Shown here: positions 45,934 to 54,985 of the stretch, piece by piece
Layout: the number at the start of each line of letters is the position of its first letter
Position numbering within the stretch: the first letter of the stretch is position 1
Source of the DNA: AB-137-C09 sp964458185
GTDB taxonomy: Bacteria; Pseudomonadota; Zetaproteobacteria; Mariprofundales; Mariprofundaceae
Length of the DNA: 64,000 bases
Reading direction: 5' to 3'
Assembly: GCA_964458185.1 (NCBI GenBank)
Contig: CAYWFG010000012.1
Span: 1 to 64,000, forward strand
Program-made: the position numbers and the translations under genes
Notes under the pieces: model-generated
What the model was told of the DNA's origin: nothing
Databases searched by the model: none
The model's input: only the letters and a program-made list of their open reading frames with translations

Positions 45934-46089
45934 ACTGATGTTACGCACTTGACCTTTTTAAAGCATATTGATAATTAGAGCCTCGTTCCCATGCTCCTGC
46001 GTGGGAACGGATATTCAATATACTTACCCATATCCCACGCAGGAGCATGGGAACGAGAGGCTGATTTAGTACAACTGCGTAATATCAGT
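45934..46089. mobile_element. MITE-like element, family A, complete copy
   Basis: The ends are ACTGATGTTACGCACTTGA (45934-45952) and ACAACTGCGTAATATCAGT (46071-46089), inverted repeats matching at 16 of 19 positions. The 5-mer CAATA flanks both sides (45929-45933 and 46090-46094), consistent with a target duplication. Inside is a perfect 25-bp inverted repeat (45982-46006 and 46033-46057), each arm itself containing a CGTTCCCA...TGGGAACG palindrome. A partial second copy lies at 1-55. No transposase is encoded. It ends 19 bases before cstA. Confidence 0.8.
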
Positions 46090-46108
46090 CAATAACTTGG
46101 AGAACAGC

Positions 46109-47794
46109 ATGACCCCAGTGGTAATGACTATTTTGGTACTATCATTGTACCTTGTTTTTTATCATTTTTATGCGCGTGGTTTTTTAGGGCGCAAGGTGTT
46201 TGTTCTTGATGATGCACAAACCACGCCTGCGCATACTATGGCCGATGGTGTGGATTATGTCCCCGCAAATAAGTATATTTTATTTGGGCACCATTATGCT
46301 TCTATTGCTGGGCTTGCGCCGATGCTTGGCCCTGCGATTGCGGTCATTTGGGGCTGGGTTCCTGCTTTGTGCTGGGTGGTTTTTGGTACTTTATTGATTG
46401 GTGCAGTGCATGATTTTTCTGCCTTGGTGTTGTCGATTCGTCACCGTGGACAAAGCATAGGAACGATCGCTTCTACGGTAATCAGTGCGCGTACCCGTTT
46501 GTTGTTTTTGTTGGTGATTTTCTTTTTGGTAGCACTGGCCATGGGCGTGTTTGTGCTGGTTATTTCGGGTTTGTTTGCTGCCCCTGATGTTGCCAATATT
46601 CCTGCGACAGCACACCCTGAAGCAGTTTTCCCTACCTATGCCTTGATGCTGATTGCCATGTTGATTGGCTTTTTGGTCTACAAAAAGAACCTGCCCATGT
46701 GGCCATTGATTGGGGTAGGTTTTATCTTGATGATGATTACCACTGCGATTGGTTTAACCATGCCTGTAACAGGGGTTAGTGCCACAACATGGACGTGGAC
46801 GCTGCTTATTTATGCCTTTGTTGCCAGTGTGTTGCCTGTGTGGTTGTTGTTGCAACCTCGCGACTTTTTAAACTCTCTGCTGCTTTATTTGGCATTGTTT
46901 GCGATGTTGCTTGGCTTTTTTATATTGTCGCCAGATTGGGCAGCCCCTGCCATCAACCCCAACCCTGTTGGCGCACCACCGATGCTTCCCTTTTTGTTTA
47001 TTGTGATTGCCTGTGGTGCAGTCTCTGGTTTTCATGGATTGGTTGCATCGGGTACAACATCGAAACAATTAAACCAAGAGAGTGATGCGCCTCTGGTGGG
47101 GTATGGTGGGATGATTGGTGAATCGCTGTTGGCATTGCTTGCTGTACTTGCCACCACCGCAGGTGCATTCTCTAGCCGTGTCGAGTGGGAAAATTTTTAT
47201 GGTTCTTGGGAAAAAGCCGTCGGGCTGCATCAAAAACTGGGCATCTTTATTCAAGGGAATGCCAATTTTATTCATCAACTGGGGGTGCCACTCGATTATG
47301 CAGCGGCGTTTATCAGTGTGGTGGTGGTGGGTTTTGCCATGACCAGTGTTGATACAGGTGCGCGTTTACTGCGTTTTAATTTGCAAGAGATTGGTAATAC
47401 CTTGGGTATCAAAGGTCTAGAAAACCGTTATATCGCTACCGCCTTAGCCGTTTCTGCCATTGGCTTTTTTGCATTTTTCCAAATGGATGGTAAACCTGCT
47501 GGGTTATTCTTGTGGACGCTGTTTGGTACAACAAACCAGATTTTAGCAGGACTAACCCTGCTCACTGTGACCATTTATTTATACCGTAAAAAGAAACCGA
47601 TTTTGTACACCATGTTACCGATGCTGTTGGTGTTAGGGGCAACGGTCTCTGGTATGGTAATGGGTATCATCAAGGCGTTGGGTCATGGACAATGGACTGT
47701 TGCGGCTGTCGGAGTAGTGATATTCCTGTTGGCTTTTTGGGTGCTTATTGAGGCTGTATTGGTGGTCGTTCGTATTCGTAAGGAGCGTGCATGA
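46109..47794 (+). CDS. cstA: Carbon starvation protein A family transporter
   Basis: The 561-residue polytopic membrane protein is of the CstA/BtsT family. Members import peptides or pyruvate. Family motifs: YVPANKYILFGHHYASIAG, GPAIAVIWGWVPALCWV, GAVHDFSALVLSIRHRG, CGAVSGFHGLVASGTTSKQ and GTTNQILAGLTL. TTGGAGAA places the start at ATG 46109; a TTG at 46097 lies in the ribosome-binding site itself. The promoter must lie in or beyond the family-A element. The next gene overlaps by four bases. Confidence 0.93.
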   Translation: MTPVVMTILVLSLYLVFYHFYARGFLGRKVFVLDDAQTTPAHTMADGVDYVPANKYILFGHHYASIAGLAPMLGPAIAVIWGWVPALCWVVFGTLLIGAVHDFSALVLSIRHRGQSIGTIASTVISARTRLLFLLVIFFLVALAMGVFVLVISGLFAAPDVANIPATAHPEAVFPTYALMLIAMLIGFLVYKKNLPMWPLIGVGFILMMITTAIGLTMPVTGVSATTWTWTLLIYAFVASVLPVWLLLQPRDFLNSLLLYLALFAMLLGFFILSPDWAAPAINPNPVGAPPMLPFLFIVIACGAVSGFHGLVASGTTSKQLNQESDAPLVGYGGMIGESLLALLAVLATTAGAFSSRVEWENFYGSWEKAVGLHQKLGIFIQGNANFIHQLGVPLDYAAAFISVVVVGFAMTSVDTGARLLRFNLQEIGNTLGIKGLENRYIATALAVSAIGFFAFFQMDGKPAGLFLWTLFGTTNQILAGLTLLTVTIYLYRKKKPILYTMLPMLLVLGATVSGMVMGIIKALGHGQWTVAAVGVVIFLLAFWVLIEAVLVVVRIRKERA

Positions 47795-48729
47795 TGAATG
47801 CTTTAACCATTAAAGGGTTAAGTAAATCGTATGGTGGCAAACAAGCATTGCACGATATTTCACTAAATATACCTGAAGGATCATTTTTTGCCTTACTCGG
47901 ACCTAATGGCGCAGGGAAAAGCACGCTGATTAATATTTTAGCAGATATTGTAACACATGAGCAAGGCACGATTGAGCTATTAGGGCATGATTTGTTTAAA
48001 GCGCGTGGTTGGTGCAAACGCCGCTTGGGTGTTGTACCCCAAGAAGTTGCTTTTGATCCATTTTTTTCCCCTCGTGAGATTTTACGTTTTAGCAGTGGCA
48101 TGTTTGGTGTTAAACCCGACGAAGATTGGATTGAAGAATTACTGCTTCGTTTAGAACTCAAGCCTCATGCTGAAAAAAACACCCGTCAACTCTCTGGAGG
48201 CATGCGTCGCCGTTTGTTGGTTGCCCAAGCTTTGGTGCATCGCCCTCGTGTGGTGGTGCTTGATGAACCGACCGCAGGGGTGGATGTTGAACTTCGTAAA
48301 CGCTTATGGACGTTTATGCGAGAACTCAACGCCGCTGGAACAACGGTGCTTTTAACCACCCATTATTTAGAAGAAGCCGAAGAACTTTGCGATCAAGTTG
48401 CCATTATTGACCAAGGAAAATTGCTGATGCATCGTTCCATGGAAGCATTGTTGGCAACGGCTGCAGTGCGTTTATTGCGCTTAAGCTATGCGCAACCGAT
48501 TGTATTAAATACTGAACAACACGCTGCACTATCGCAGTGGCGACCACGCATTGATCAAAACGACATTGACCTTGCCATGCCAAGCAATCAACACAGATCT
48601 AGCTTTCATACCGTTTACAGTGCGGCGGTTGAAGCATTGGGCGCACCCATAGAAGTCACTATCGTTCAAGAAGATCTAGAAGATATATTTTTGCGCCTAA
48701 CAGGAGATAATCATGCAGGATCGTTATAA
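47791..48729 (+). CDS. ABC exporter ATPase, YadG-like
   Basis: The 312-residue ATPase has Walker A GPNGAGKST, the signature LSGGMRRRL, Walker B VVVLDEPTAGVD and switch His in LLTTHYLEEAEE. These features belong to the drug/antibiotic-type two-component exporters (YadG, CcmA/NodI group). A C-terminal regulatory segment of about 90 residues follows. It overlaps cstA by four bases and the permease gene by 17. Substrate unknown. Confidence 0.9.
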   Translation: MMNALTIKGLSKSYGGKQALHDISLNIPEGSFFALLGPNGAGKSTLINILADIVTHEQGTIELLGHDLFKARGWCKRRLGVVPQEVAFDPFFSPREILRFSSGMFGVKPDEDWIEELLLRLELKPHAEKNTRQLSGGMRRRLLVAQALVHRPRVVVLDEPTAGVDVELRKRLWTFMRELNAAGTTVLLTTHYLEEAEELCDQVAIIDQGKLLMHRSMEALLATAAVRLLRLSYAQPIVLNTEQHAALSQWRPRIDQNDIDLAMPSNQHRSSFHTVYSAAVEALGAPIEVTIVQEDLEDIFLRLTGDNHAGSL

Positions 48730-49486
48730 TCCACGGGGTGCATGGACGTTGTTTCAACGCGAAACTCGTCGTTTTATGCGCGTGAAAATGCAAACCATTG
48801 TCGCCCCTGCGCTTACTGCCGTCATGTATTTGATTGTCTTTCGTTATGCCATGGGAGATCGTCATGTGCCAGGCTTGAACGTACCTTATTTTGAATTTCT
48901 CATCCCCGGATTAATCATGATGGCGATGTTGCAAAATGCTTTTGCCAATACATCCAGCTCATTGATTACCAGCAAGGTGATGAATGTTCACGTTTTCTTG
49001 TTGATGGCACCACTATCGGCAACAGAGGTGGTGTTAGCCGCACTTGCCGCAGCAACCATGCGTGCGTTGGTGGTGGCGGGAATATTATTGTTGGTCTTGG
49101 TTCCTTTTGCCAATATTCATGTGGCTCACCTTTGGATGATTCTTCTTTATGGTATTTGTGGCAGTGTGATTATGGGCGGCATTGGCATACTAGCAGGCAT
49201 GTGGGCGCAGCGGTTTGATGATATGGCAACCATCAGTAATTTTATTATTTTACCATTAACCTTTCTTTCGGGCGTGTTTTATTCGGTGCAACAACTACCT
49301 GTATTTTGGCAACAGGTGAATCAATTCAATCCCTTCTTTTATTTGATTGACGGCTTTCGTTATGGTTTTTTGGGTACGGGTGACTCCGACCCAACCAAAG
49401 CGGCGGTTATTGTTTGTTTTGCGGCGGTCATGATTACATTATGCTGTTGGCATGCTTGGCGTTTGGGCTGGAAAATGAAATCATAA
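48713..49486 (+). CDS. ABC-2 type permease, YadH-like
   Basis: The 257-residue membrane protein has six segments in the ABC-2 fold, with FEFLIPGLIMMAMLQNAFAN and the LTFLSGVFYSVQQLP motif near residue 180 (a typical ABC-2 signature). It forms the channel for the ATPase encoded just before it. Its end overlaps the anmK end by six bases, tail to tail. The exported substrate is unknown. Confidence 0.9.
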   Translation: MQDRYNPRGAWTLFQRETRRFMRVKMQTIVAPALTAVMYLIVFRYAMGDRHVPGLNVPYFEFLIPGLIMMAMLQNAFANTSSSLITSKVMNVHVFLLMAPLSATEVVLAALAAATMRALVVAGILLLVLVPFANIHVAHLWMILLYGICGSVIMGGIGILAGMWAQRFDDMATISNFIILPLTFLSGVFYSVQQLPVFWQQVNQFNPFFYLIDGFRYGFLGTGDSDPTKAAVIVCFAAVMITLCCWHAWRLGWKMKS

Positions 49487-50641
49487 GTTTTCGTTGCTAA
49501 GTTGCGTCAATAATGACATCCAGTTTTTGCCTGGGGTTATTTGCCCCGTACAGCTTGCATGACGTGCGCCCGTTACTTCAGGGTAAGTGTTGGGCAAGCC
49601 CCGCACTGTTTGATTTGCCAGTACAGCAAAACTAATCGCTTCGATGGCATCGGCAGGGTAGCCTGATTGATCGGTAGCTATAACACTTGCTGGTGAGAAC
49701 TGTTGTTGTAATAGTCGCATGATGGTACGGTTATGTACACCGCCGCCACAAACGAGCCATTGCTCAGGTGCTTCGGGTAAAAATCGTATACAGTCACTGA
49801 TAGCACGCACGGTGAGCATGGCAGCCGTTGCCATACGACTACCGTCATCAAGTTCTGGCCAGCGTAGCAGTGGCTCTAGCATGGCATCGCCAAAATCTTC
49901 TCGCCCTGTAGACTTTGGTGGGTAACTGGCGAAATACGGGTGGGTCAAACATTCTTCTAACAAAGCCACACAAGGCTCACCCATGGCAGCGAGTGCGCCC
50001 TCATCATCATAACCGTGGCGACCATCGCTTAAATACAGCATCAAGGCATCCATCAGCATATTGCCAGGGCCTGTATCGAATCCTAAAACATCGCCGTTTT
50101 TCCCCAGCCATGTTATATTGGCAATACCACCGATATTTAATACGGCAATATTGGCATCATCACGGGCAAATAATTGACGATGAACCCACGGCGTTAAAGG
50201 TGCGCCTTGACCATCCGCTGCCATATCTCGACGGCGAAAATCGCTCACTACGGTAATGCCTGTGTATTCGGCAATACGCGCAGGGCAACCAATTTGCAAA
50301 GTAAAGGGCATGCCACCATCCATGCGTTGCGGACGATGGCGAACGGTTTGCCCATGACTACCAATCAATCGAATGCATGAATTAGGAAGGCCATAATGGC
50401 ATAATGTTGTTTCAACGGCCTTTGCCAACGCTTCGCCCAAGGCTTGATCCAAATGCCCTAGGTGATCAATATCATCCATGCTGGGTTCAGCCAAACGAAG
50501 CAATGATTCTTGTAAATCGGTAGTTAAGGGGTGGGCTTGAAAGCCTCGCAAGGCATGGCTCTCGGCATCAATAATGGCAACATCAATAGCGTCGCAGGAT
50601 GTGCCTGTCATCAGACCAATAAGAAATTCTTTGGGTTTCAT
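49481..50641 (-). CDS. anmK: Anhydro-N-acetylmuramic acid kinase AnmK
   Basis: The 386-residue enzyme phosphorylates and opens 1,6-anhydroMurNAc during cell-wall recycling. Hallmarks: LIGLMTGTSCDAIDVAIID at the N-terminus, GSHGQTVRHRPQ, NIGGIANITWLG, FDTGPGNMLMD and VCGGGVHNRTIM. It overlaps the preceding gene by four bases. Its substrate would come from lytic transglycosylases such as Slt encoded at 25255-27198. Confidence 0.95.
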   Translation of the reverse strand: MKPKEFLIGLMTGTSCDAIDVAIIDAESHALRGFQAHPLTTDLQESLLRLAEPSMDDIDHLGHLDQALGEALAKAVETTLCHYGLPNSCIRLIGSHGQTVRHRPQRMDGGMPFTLQIGCPARIAEYTGITVVSDFRRRDMAADGQGAPLTPWVHRQLFARDDANIAVLNIGGIANITWLGKNGDVLGFDTGPGNMLMDALMLYLSDGRHGYDDEGALAAMGEPCVALLEECLTHPYFASYPPKSTGREDFGDAMLEPLLRWPELDDGSRMATAAMLTVRAISDCIRFLPEAPEQWLVCGGGVHNRTIMRLLQQQFSPASVIATDQSGYPADAIEAISFAVLANQTVRGLPNTYPEVTGARHASCTGQITPGKNWMSLLTQLSNENL

Positions 50642-51429
50642 GGGATAACCTTCTCGGGTACGTCAAAACATTCAGCTTCGACATAAATACAAGCGGGATA
50701 AATAGGACCTGCATCAACAATGTACCATTCATTATTGCGTAGCCCTAGCTCAACGTCCAACACATCACCCACTTGCAATAAAGCGATAATAGTTTCAGGA
50801 AGGGTAATGGTCGCAATATGTTGTTGCTGGTTATCAAAGCCAACCGACAATGTATGGTTGTTGATGGCGACAATACGGGCATGACCTTCGATAAAATCAG
50901 TGAACCTTTTTTCACGGTTTCGTGGCGACATGGCAGAACCTAAGCGAATAAAATGAAAAAGAATATGTGCCGCCTGACACACGCGCACGGACTCTTTTAC
51001 TGTATCTTCAAGGGCTGTGCGGTAAGCAATAAACGTTAGCGGGTCTATTGCTGCTTGCTGATGTAAAAATGTCACCCATTGCAGCAGTGTTTTTTTGTGT
51101 TTTTGCACAGTTAGGCTATTGGTATCAGCTTCGCGTAACAAAAACCATGCCAAAAAATCGCGCAAATGTTCAACATTTAATTGAGTAAGCGTTAAAGCAC
51201 CCAAATTAGTCACAGCATCAACATCACCCTCAAGCAGTTCTTCCATCAGCAGGTCTAACGGTTGCTCCCACTCCTCTTGTTCCAAAGGTTCGGATTCTTC
51301 TTGATCAAAAGAAAGGTCTGAATAATAAACGATATATTCGCCAAATAGTTCTAAGGTTTCAAGGCTTTCTTGTTGCGCGTCATCTTGTTGGGTGTGTACA
51401 AATTGATCAAAGGCCTCTTGGATCAACAT
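50638..51429 (-). CDS. Protein of unknown function upstream of anmK
   Basis: The 263-residue soluble protein has an acidic N-terminal third (QEESEPLEQEEWEQPLDLL), a helical middle and a C-terminal beta-rich segment (RFTDFIEGHARIVAINNHTL onward, about 180-255) that may be a small barrel. I chose ATG 51429; GTG 51444, overlapping the upstream stop by eight bases, is possible. A long upstream extension to 51654 overlaps the peptide-binding gene and is rejected. I recognise no family. Tight spacing suggests co-expression with the binding protein and anmK. Confidence 0.65.
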   Translation of the reverse strand: MLIQEAFDQFVHTQQDDAQQESLETLELFGEYIVYYSDLSFDQEESEPLEQEEWEQPLDLLMEELLEGDVDAVTNLGALTLTQLNVEHLRDFLAWFLLREADTNSLTVQKHKKTLLQWVTFLHQQAAIDPLTFIAYRTALEDTVKESVRVCQAAHILFHFIRLGSAMSPRNREKRFTDFIEGHARIVAINNHTLSVGFDNQQQHIATITLPETIIALLQVGDVLDVELGLRNNEWYIVDAGPIYPACIYVEAECFDVPEKVIP

Positions 51430-51436
51430 ATCTGTT

Positions 51437-53113
51437 TTATTCACTGATGGTATGTACCTGATAAGTCTGCATCGCAGCAGGCACATACCAATGTTCATTG
51501 TCATAACTGATGCCAGCAGAGCCTTGCCTAATACCATGAATTCGTTTATGCAATACAGGCAAGGCATACGGTGCGTACAAAAACACCAGCGGGACATCAT
51601 CAAACAAAGCTTGTTGCATCTGGTCATACCATATTTTTCGTTGTTTGCGGTCAAAGGTTCGACGGGCTTGATCCAATGCCTGATCGACTGTGTCGTTCTG
51701 GTAGCTTAAAAAGTTAAATTCACGCGGCCCTGTTTGCGAGGAATGCCACATGGCGTATTGATCAGGTTCGGGGCTTAATGACCAACCAAGAATCACCGCA
51801 TCAAAATTACGTTTATTGATAAACTTTTCAATGAATGCCGACCATTCAATCAAACGGACTTGCACATCAATGCCCAAGGTTTTCAATCGTTCTTTGATGA
51901 TCGTCGCGGCATCGGCTCGTTGTTTGTTACCATTGTTGGTTAATAAGGTGAAACCCAAGGTTTGACCATCTTTATCTCGCCAACCATCACCATTGCTATC
52001 TTTCCAGCCTGCTTCATCAAGCAGCCGTGCTGCGGTTGTTGGGTCAAAGGCTCTGGGTTTTAACGCTGTGTTTTGCCAGTATGTACCAGGCTTGTAGGGC
52101 GAAGCAATGGCTTCGCCTTGCCCCATCAATACGCCATCAATAATTTCGCCACGGTCTATGCCCAAGGCAATTGCCTTGCGTACCCGAAGATCAGAAAACA
52201 ATGGTCGCTTAAGGTTGAAACCAAGGTAGGTGTAGCCAAAATCTAAATAATGATAGCGTTGATAGTTTTTTTTCAGTATCGGTTTGCTATCAAACAAGCG
52301 TGTGTATTGCATCGGGGTTAAGCCCATAGCGTCTAAACGACCTGCTGAAAGTTCAAGGAATTGCGTTGCTGTATCAGGAATAATACGGGTTAAACGCTCA
52401 CTGATCCATACCGTACCATCATAATAATGGGGATTGGCTTTTAATAAAATATTTTGCTGCGAATCCCAACGCTCCAAGGTATAAGGACCACTCGTTGCCT
52501 GCGGTGTTCGAGATAGACTGGTATTCATAATATCTACGCCGTCAAAGATATGCTGTGGCAAAATAGCCAAACTTGCCCAGCTTGATAGGGCGGGTGAAAA
52601 TGTTTCTTTGTAATAAACCACGAAGGTATAAGGGTCGGGGGCTTCGCTGTGGTCAACCAGCATATAGTCCGATTTAAAGGCCGATTGTGTATACTTATCT
52701 TGAATGAGTTGAAGGGTGAAAACACAATCCGCGCTGGTCAATGGTACATTATCAGTCCAACGAAGATCAGGTTTTAAATGAAAGGTGATGGATAATTGAT
52801 CATCCGATACGGTCCAATCTTTTGCCAAAGCACCCGTTAGTTGCAAGCTGTTATCATACTTTAATAACGATAAATACAAACGCCCTGCCACATCATGACT
52901 GGCAGAATCACCTGCAATCATGGGGATGAGGTTGGATGCATCACCAATACTTGCCGTGACCAAACGATCGCCTTTTGCAGGTATTTCTGATTGAATATCG
53001 GCTGTGGTCAATGCTATTGGTGTTTGCGCATCAGATACTTCATTGCTTGATGTACAAGCCGCAAGGCTGGCTATAATCAATAGCGACAAATAAAAGAGAC
53101 GAAAAAAAATCAC
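51437..53113 (-). CDS. Peptide-type ABC transporter substrate-binding lipoprotein (SBP_bac_5)
   Basis: The 558-residue lipoprotein has a lipobox (ASLAAC, Cys about 20) and the DppA/OppA family fold. Visible motifs are LTGALAKDWTVSDDQLSITF, FHLKPDLRWTDNVPLTSADC, LGFNLKRPLFSDLRVRKAIA and LDEAGWKDSNGDGWRDKDGQ, the last carrying a Ca-loop-like DSNGDG. It would bind peptides, murein peptides or other ligands outside the inner membrane. No permease or ATPase genes of this class are adjacent. With anmK two genes downstream, a murein-fragment ligand is tempting but unproven. Confidence 0.88.
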   Translation of the reverse strand: MIFFRLFYLSLLIIASLAACTSSNEVSDAQTPIALTTADIQSEIPAKGDRLVTASIGDASNLIPMIAGDSASHDVAGRLYLSLLKYDNSLQLTGALAKDWTVSDDQLSITFHLKPDLRWTDNVPLTSADCVFTLQLIQDKYTQSAFKSDYMLVDHSEAPDPYTFVVYYKETFSPALSSWASLAILPQHIFDGVDIMNTSLSRTPQATSGPYTLERWDSQQNILLKANPHYYDGTVWISERLTRIIPDTATQFLELSAGRLDAMGLTPMQYTRLFDSKPILKKNYQRYHYLDFGYTYLGFNLKRPLFSDLRVRKAIALGIDRGEIIDGVLMGQGEAIASPYKPGTYWQNTALKPRAFDPTTAARLLDEAGWKDSNGDGWRDKDGQTLGFTLLTNNGNKQRADAATIIKERLKTLGIDVQVRLIEWSAFIEKFINKRNFDAVILGWSLSPEPDQYAMWHSSQTGPREFNFLSYQNDTVDQALDQARRTFDRKQRKIWYDQMQQALFDDVPLVFLYAPYALPVLHKRIHGIRQGSAGISYDNEHWYVPAAMQTYQVHTISE

Positions 53114-53142
53114 GTTAGGCTATCCTTGGTCTAGAGAGGGGG

Positions 53143-54798
53143 TTAAAGGTTGAGGGTTAAAAACATCAGCAATAATACTGCCATCATGCCCAATGCCATG
53201 ATACGGTTACGGTCGGGCTGCCTTCGCACTACAATTTTCACAGCAATCAATAATGGTATGGCTTCTAAACATGATGTTTTGGCAGCAAGGGTCAACGCTT
53301 CAGAAACTGCTAAAGCAGGAAGTAAGATATAAGGGATAAACCAAGACATCACAATTAATAAAAGTTCTAACCCTGAGGTGAGAATCATTTCATGATGCCC
53401 TTTGAATACAATTTTTAATGCTGACCAGATGGATAAAACAAAAACAAAACCAAGTGCATACCATGGTAAATTAAAATGTTGGTAGCTTGATATATTCCAT
53501 ACATACAAAATCACAAAGCCTGCCAAGTAAAGCAAGGCATAGACGATGTTCAGACGTTCTTGATGTTCTTTCCAAGGGAATACCAGCAGCAATAATAAAA
53601 ATGTTGCCCATACGATATGGTATGCATTCGAAGGGATGGTATCAACAAAAAAGAAGGGCAATACAAGACCAAATAAAATAACAAATCGAAACCAGTTTAA
53701 ACTTTTTCCAATAATTCTAACCAACAGCCCTTTGAGTTCCCTTTGTTGTGTACAAGAAATATGCTGTGCAATATTGTAGCCACAAGATTCGCACAGGCTA
53801 AGACCACCATACAATACAGCACAAGCCATCAATGCCAGTGAAAAGTTCACCCAATCTGCTTGACCGTGCAGGAGCAATGCAAGAAAACCAAAGGCAAATC
53901 CCAGCACATATATCAACGTTACCACCGCAGCATGAGAAAACCCTAAATGCAATAGTCGATGATGCAAATGGGTTTTATCGGGAGAAACAGGGCTTTTTCC
54001 ATTCATGATCCGCTTCACCATAACCCACAGTGTATCTGAAATTGGAACCATTAAAATAATCGCAAGGGTCATCGGTGCAGGCATAAAATCAGACTTAAAA
54101 TCAATCAAATACACCATTAAGCCTGCCATGAAAAAACCAAGGGTTAAGCTTCCTGTATCACCCATAAATAATTTGGCAGGGTGGGTGTTAAACTTAAGAA
54201 AACCAAAAACACCGCCCAACACCGCTAAAATAATGGCAACGCTCAACATATTACCCGCATGCAGTGCCAATACCGACATAAAAATTGCAGCAATCGCGGT
54301 AAGTCCTGCTGCTAAACCATCCAAACCATCGGATAAATTGAATGCATTGATAATGCCAAGCATGCAAAACAAGGTGATTAAAAGACTATTCCACCCTGAA
54401 AAGTAGATTGCCCCAAGCCCCAATAAATCACCAAAGGACTCTAAACGCAATCCCGACAACAACAAAAACAGCAAGCAAGCAACAATCTGCCCTGCTATTT
54501 TTTGCGCAGGCGATATTTGATACAAATCATCAACCACACCTGTTGCTACAATCACCCCAACACCCAACAAAAAAGCCACCAGTATTTGGTTAAGCTCGAC
54601 AAACAAAAGCAGTGCAATCACCGCAGAAAGTGCCATACCCAAGCCACCCATGCGCGGCATGGCTCGGGTATGAACACTTCGGTCAACAGGCAAATCAATT
54701 GCACCAATCATGTAGGCGAACTTAATAGATGCAGGGGTTAACAACAGTGATAACACCAGTGCAGTAAAAAAAAGAAGCCCTAAGTCTTCAAATGCCAA
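53143..54798 (-). CDS. WecA/MraY-family undecaprenyl-phosphate sugar-1-phosphate transferase with C-terminal membrane extension
   Basis: The 551-residue membrane protein starts with the polyprenyl-phosphate transferase core (about 1-330). Motifs: PVDRSVHTRAMPRMGGLGMA, the DD pair in GVVDDLYQISPAQK, FNLSDGLDGLAAGLTA, LFMGDTGSLTLGF and the HLHHRL signature near 275. It would start a surface polysaccharide by moving a sugar phosphate to the lipid carrier. The last ~200 residues add further membrane segments not present in WecA. Other polysaccharide genes are absent nearby. The sugar is unknown. Confidence 0.88.
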   Translation of the reverse strand: MAFEDLGLLFFTALVLSLLLTPASIKFAYMIGAIDLPVDRSVHTRAMPRMGGLGMALSAVIALLLFVELNQILVAFLLGVGVIVATGVVDDLYQISPAQKIAGQIVACLLFLLLSGLRLESFGDLLGLGAIYFSGWNSLLITLFCMLGIINAFNLSDGLDGLAAGLTAIAAIFMSVLALHAGNMLSVAIILAVLGGVFGFLKFNTHPAKLFMGDTGSLTLGFFMAGLMVYLIDFKSDFMPAPMTLAIILMVPISDTLWVMVKRIMNGKSPVSPDKTHLHHRLLHLGFSHAAVVTLIYVLGFAFGFLALLLHGQADWVNFSLALMACAVLYGGLSLCESCGYNIAQHISCTQQRELKGLLVRIIGKSLNWFRFVILFGLVLPFFFVDTIPSNAYHIVWATFLLLLLVFPWKEHQERLNIVYALLYLAGFVILYVWNISSYQHFNLPWYALGFVFVLSIWSALKIVFKGHHEMILTSGLELLLIVMSWFIPYILLPALAVSEALTLAAKTSCLEAIPLLIAVKIVVRRQPDRNRIMALGMMAVLLLMFLTLNL

Positions 54799-54827
54799 TG
54801 GTTTTCTCCATGTGTAAAAAATCAGCC

Positions 54828-54965
54828 TTCCCTTTTAAGACGGGACAGCAATAAAATCAAGGGGTTACAGCATATTAGAAAATCACTGCTAATCCACCAT
54901 ATTGCAACAAAAACTATGGATTAGCTTTGCTTTTTTAATTGCAGGTTGTCCCATCTTAAAAGGAA
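54828..54965. repeat. MITE-like element, family B, copy 2
   Basis: About 138 bp, same orientation as 42998-43136, with ends TTCCCTTTTAAGACGGGA (54828-54845) and TCCCATCTTAAAAGGAA (54949-54965). It holds a perfect 9-bp internal stem GCTAATCCA / TGGATTAGC (54888-54896 and 54917-54925), largely lost in copy 1. It lies between orn and the WecA-like gene, both on the minus strand. No coding sequence. Confidence 0.8.
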
Positions 54966-54985
54966 AGGCAATAGTAGCCATCGAT

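Noticed and set aside
45716..45934. 72-residue plus-strand frame after rpsI
   Set aside because: It begins inside the rpsI terminator stem, lacks a ribosome-binding site and ends at the family-A element.
51430..51654. 75-residue extension of the unknown gene before anmK
   Set aside because: It overlaps the coding end of the peptide-binding lipoprotein and is Cys/Met-rich and unlike the rest of the protein.
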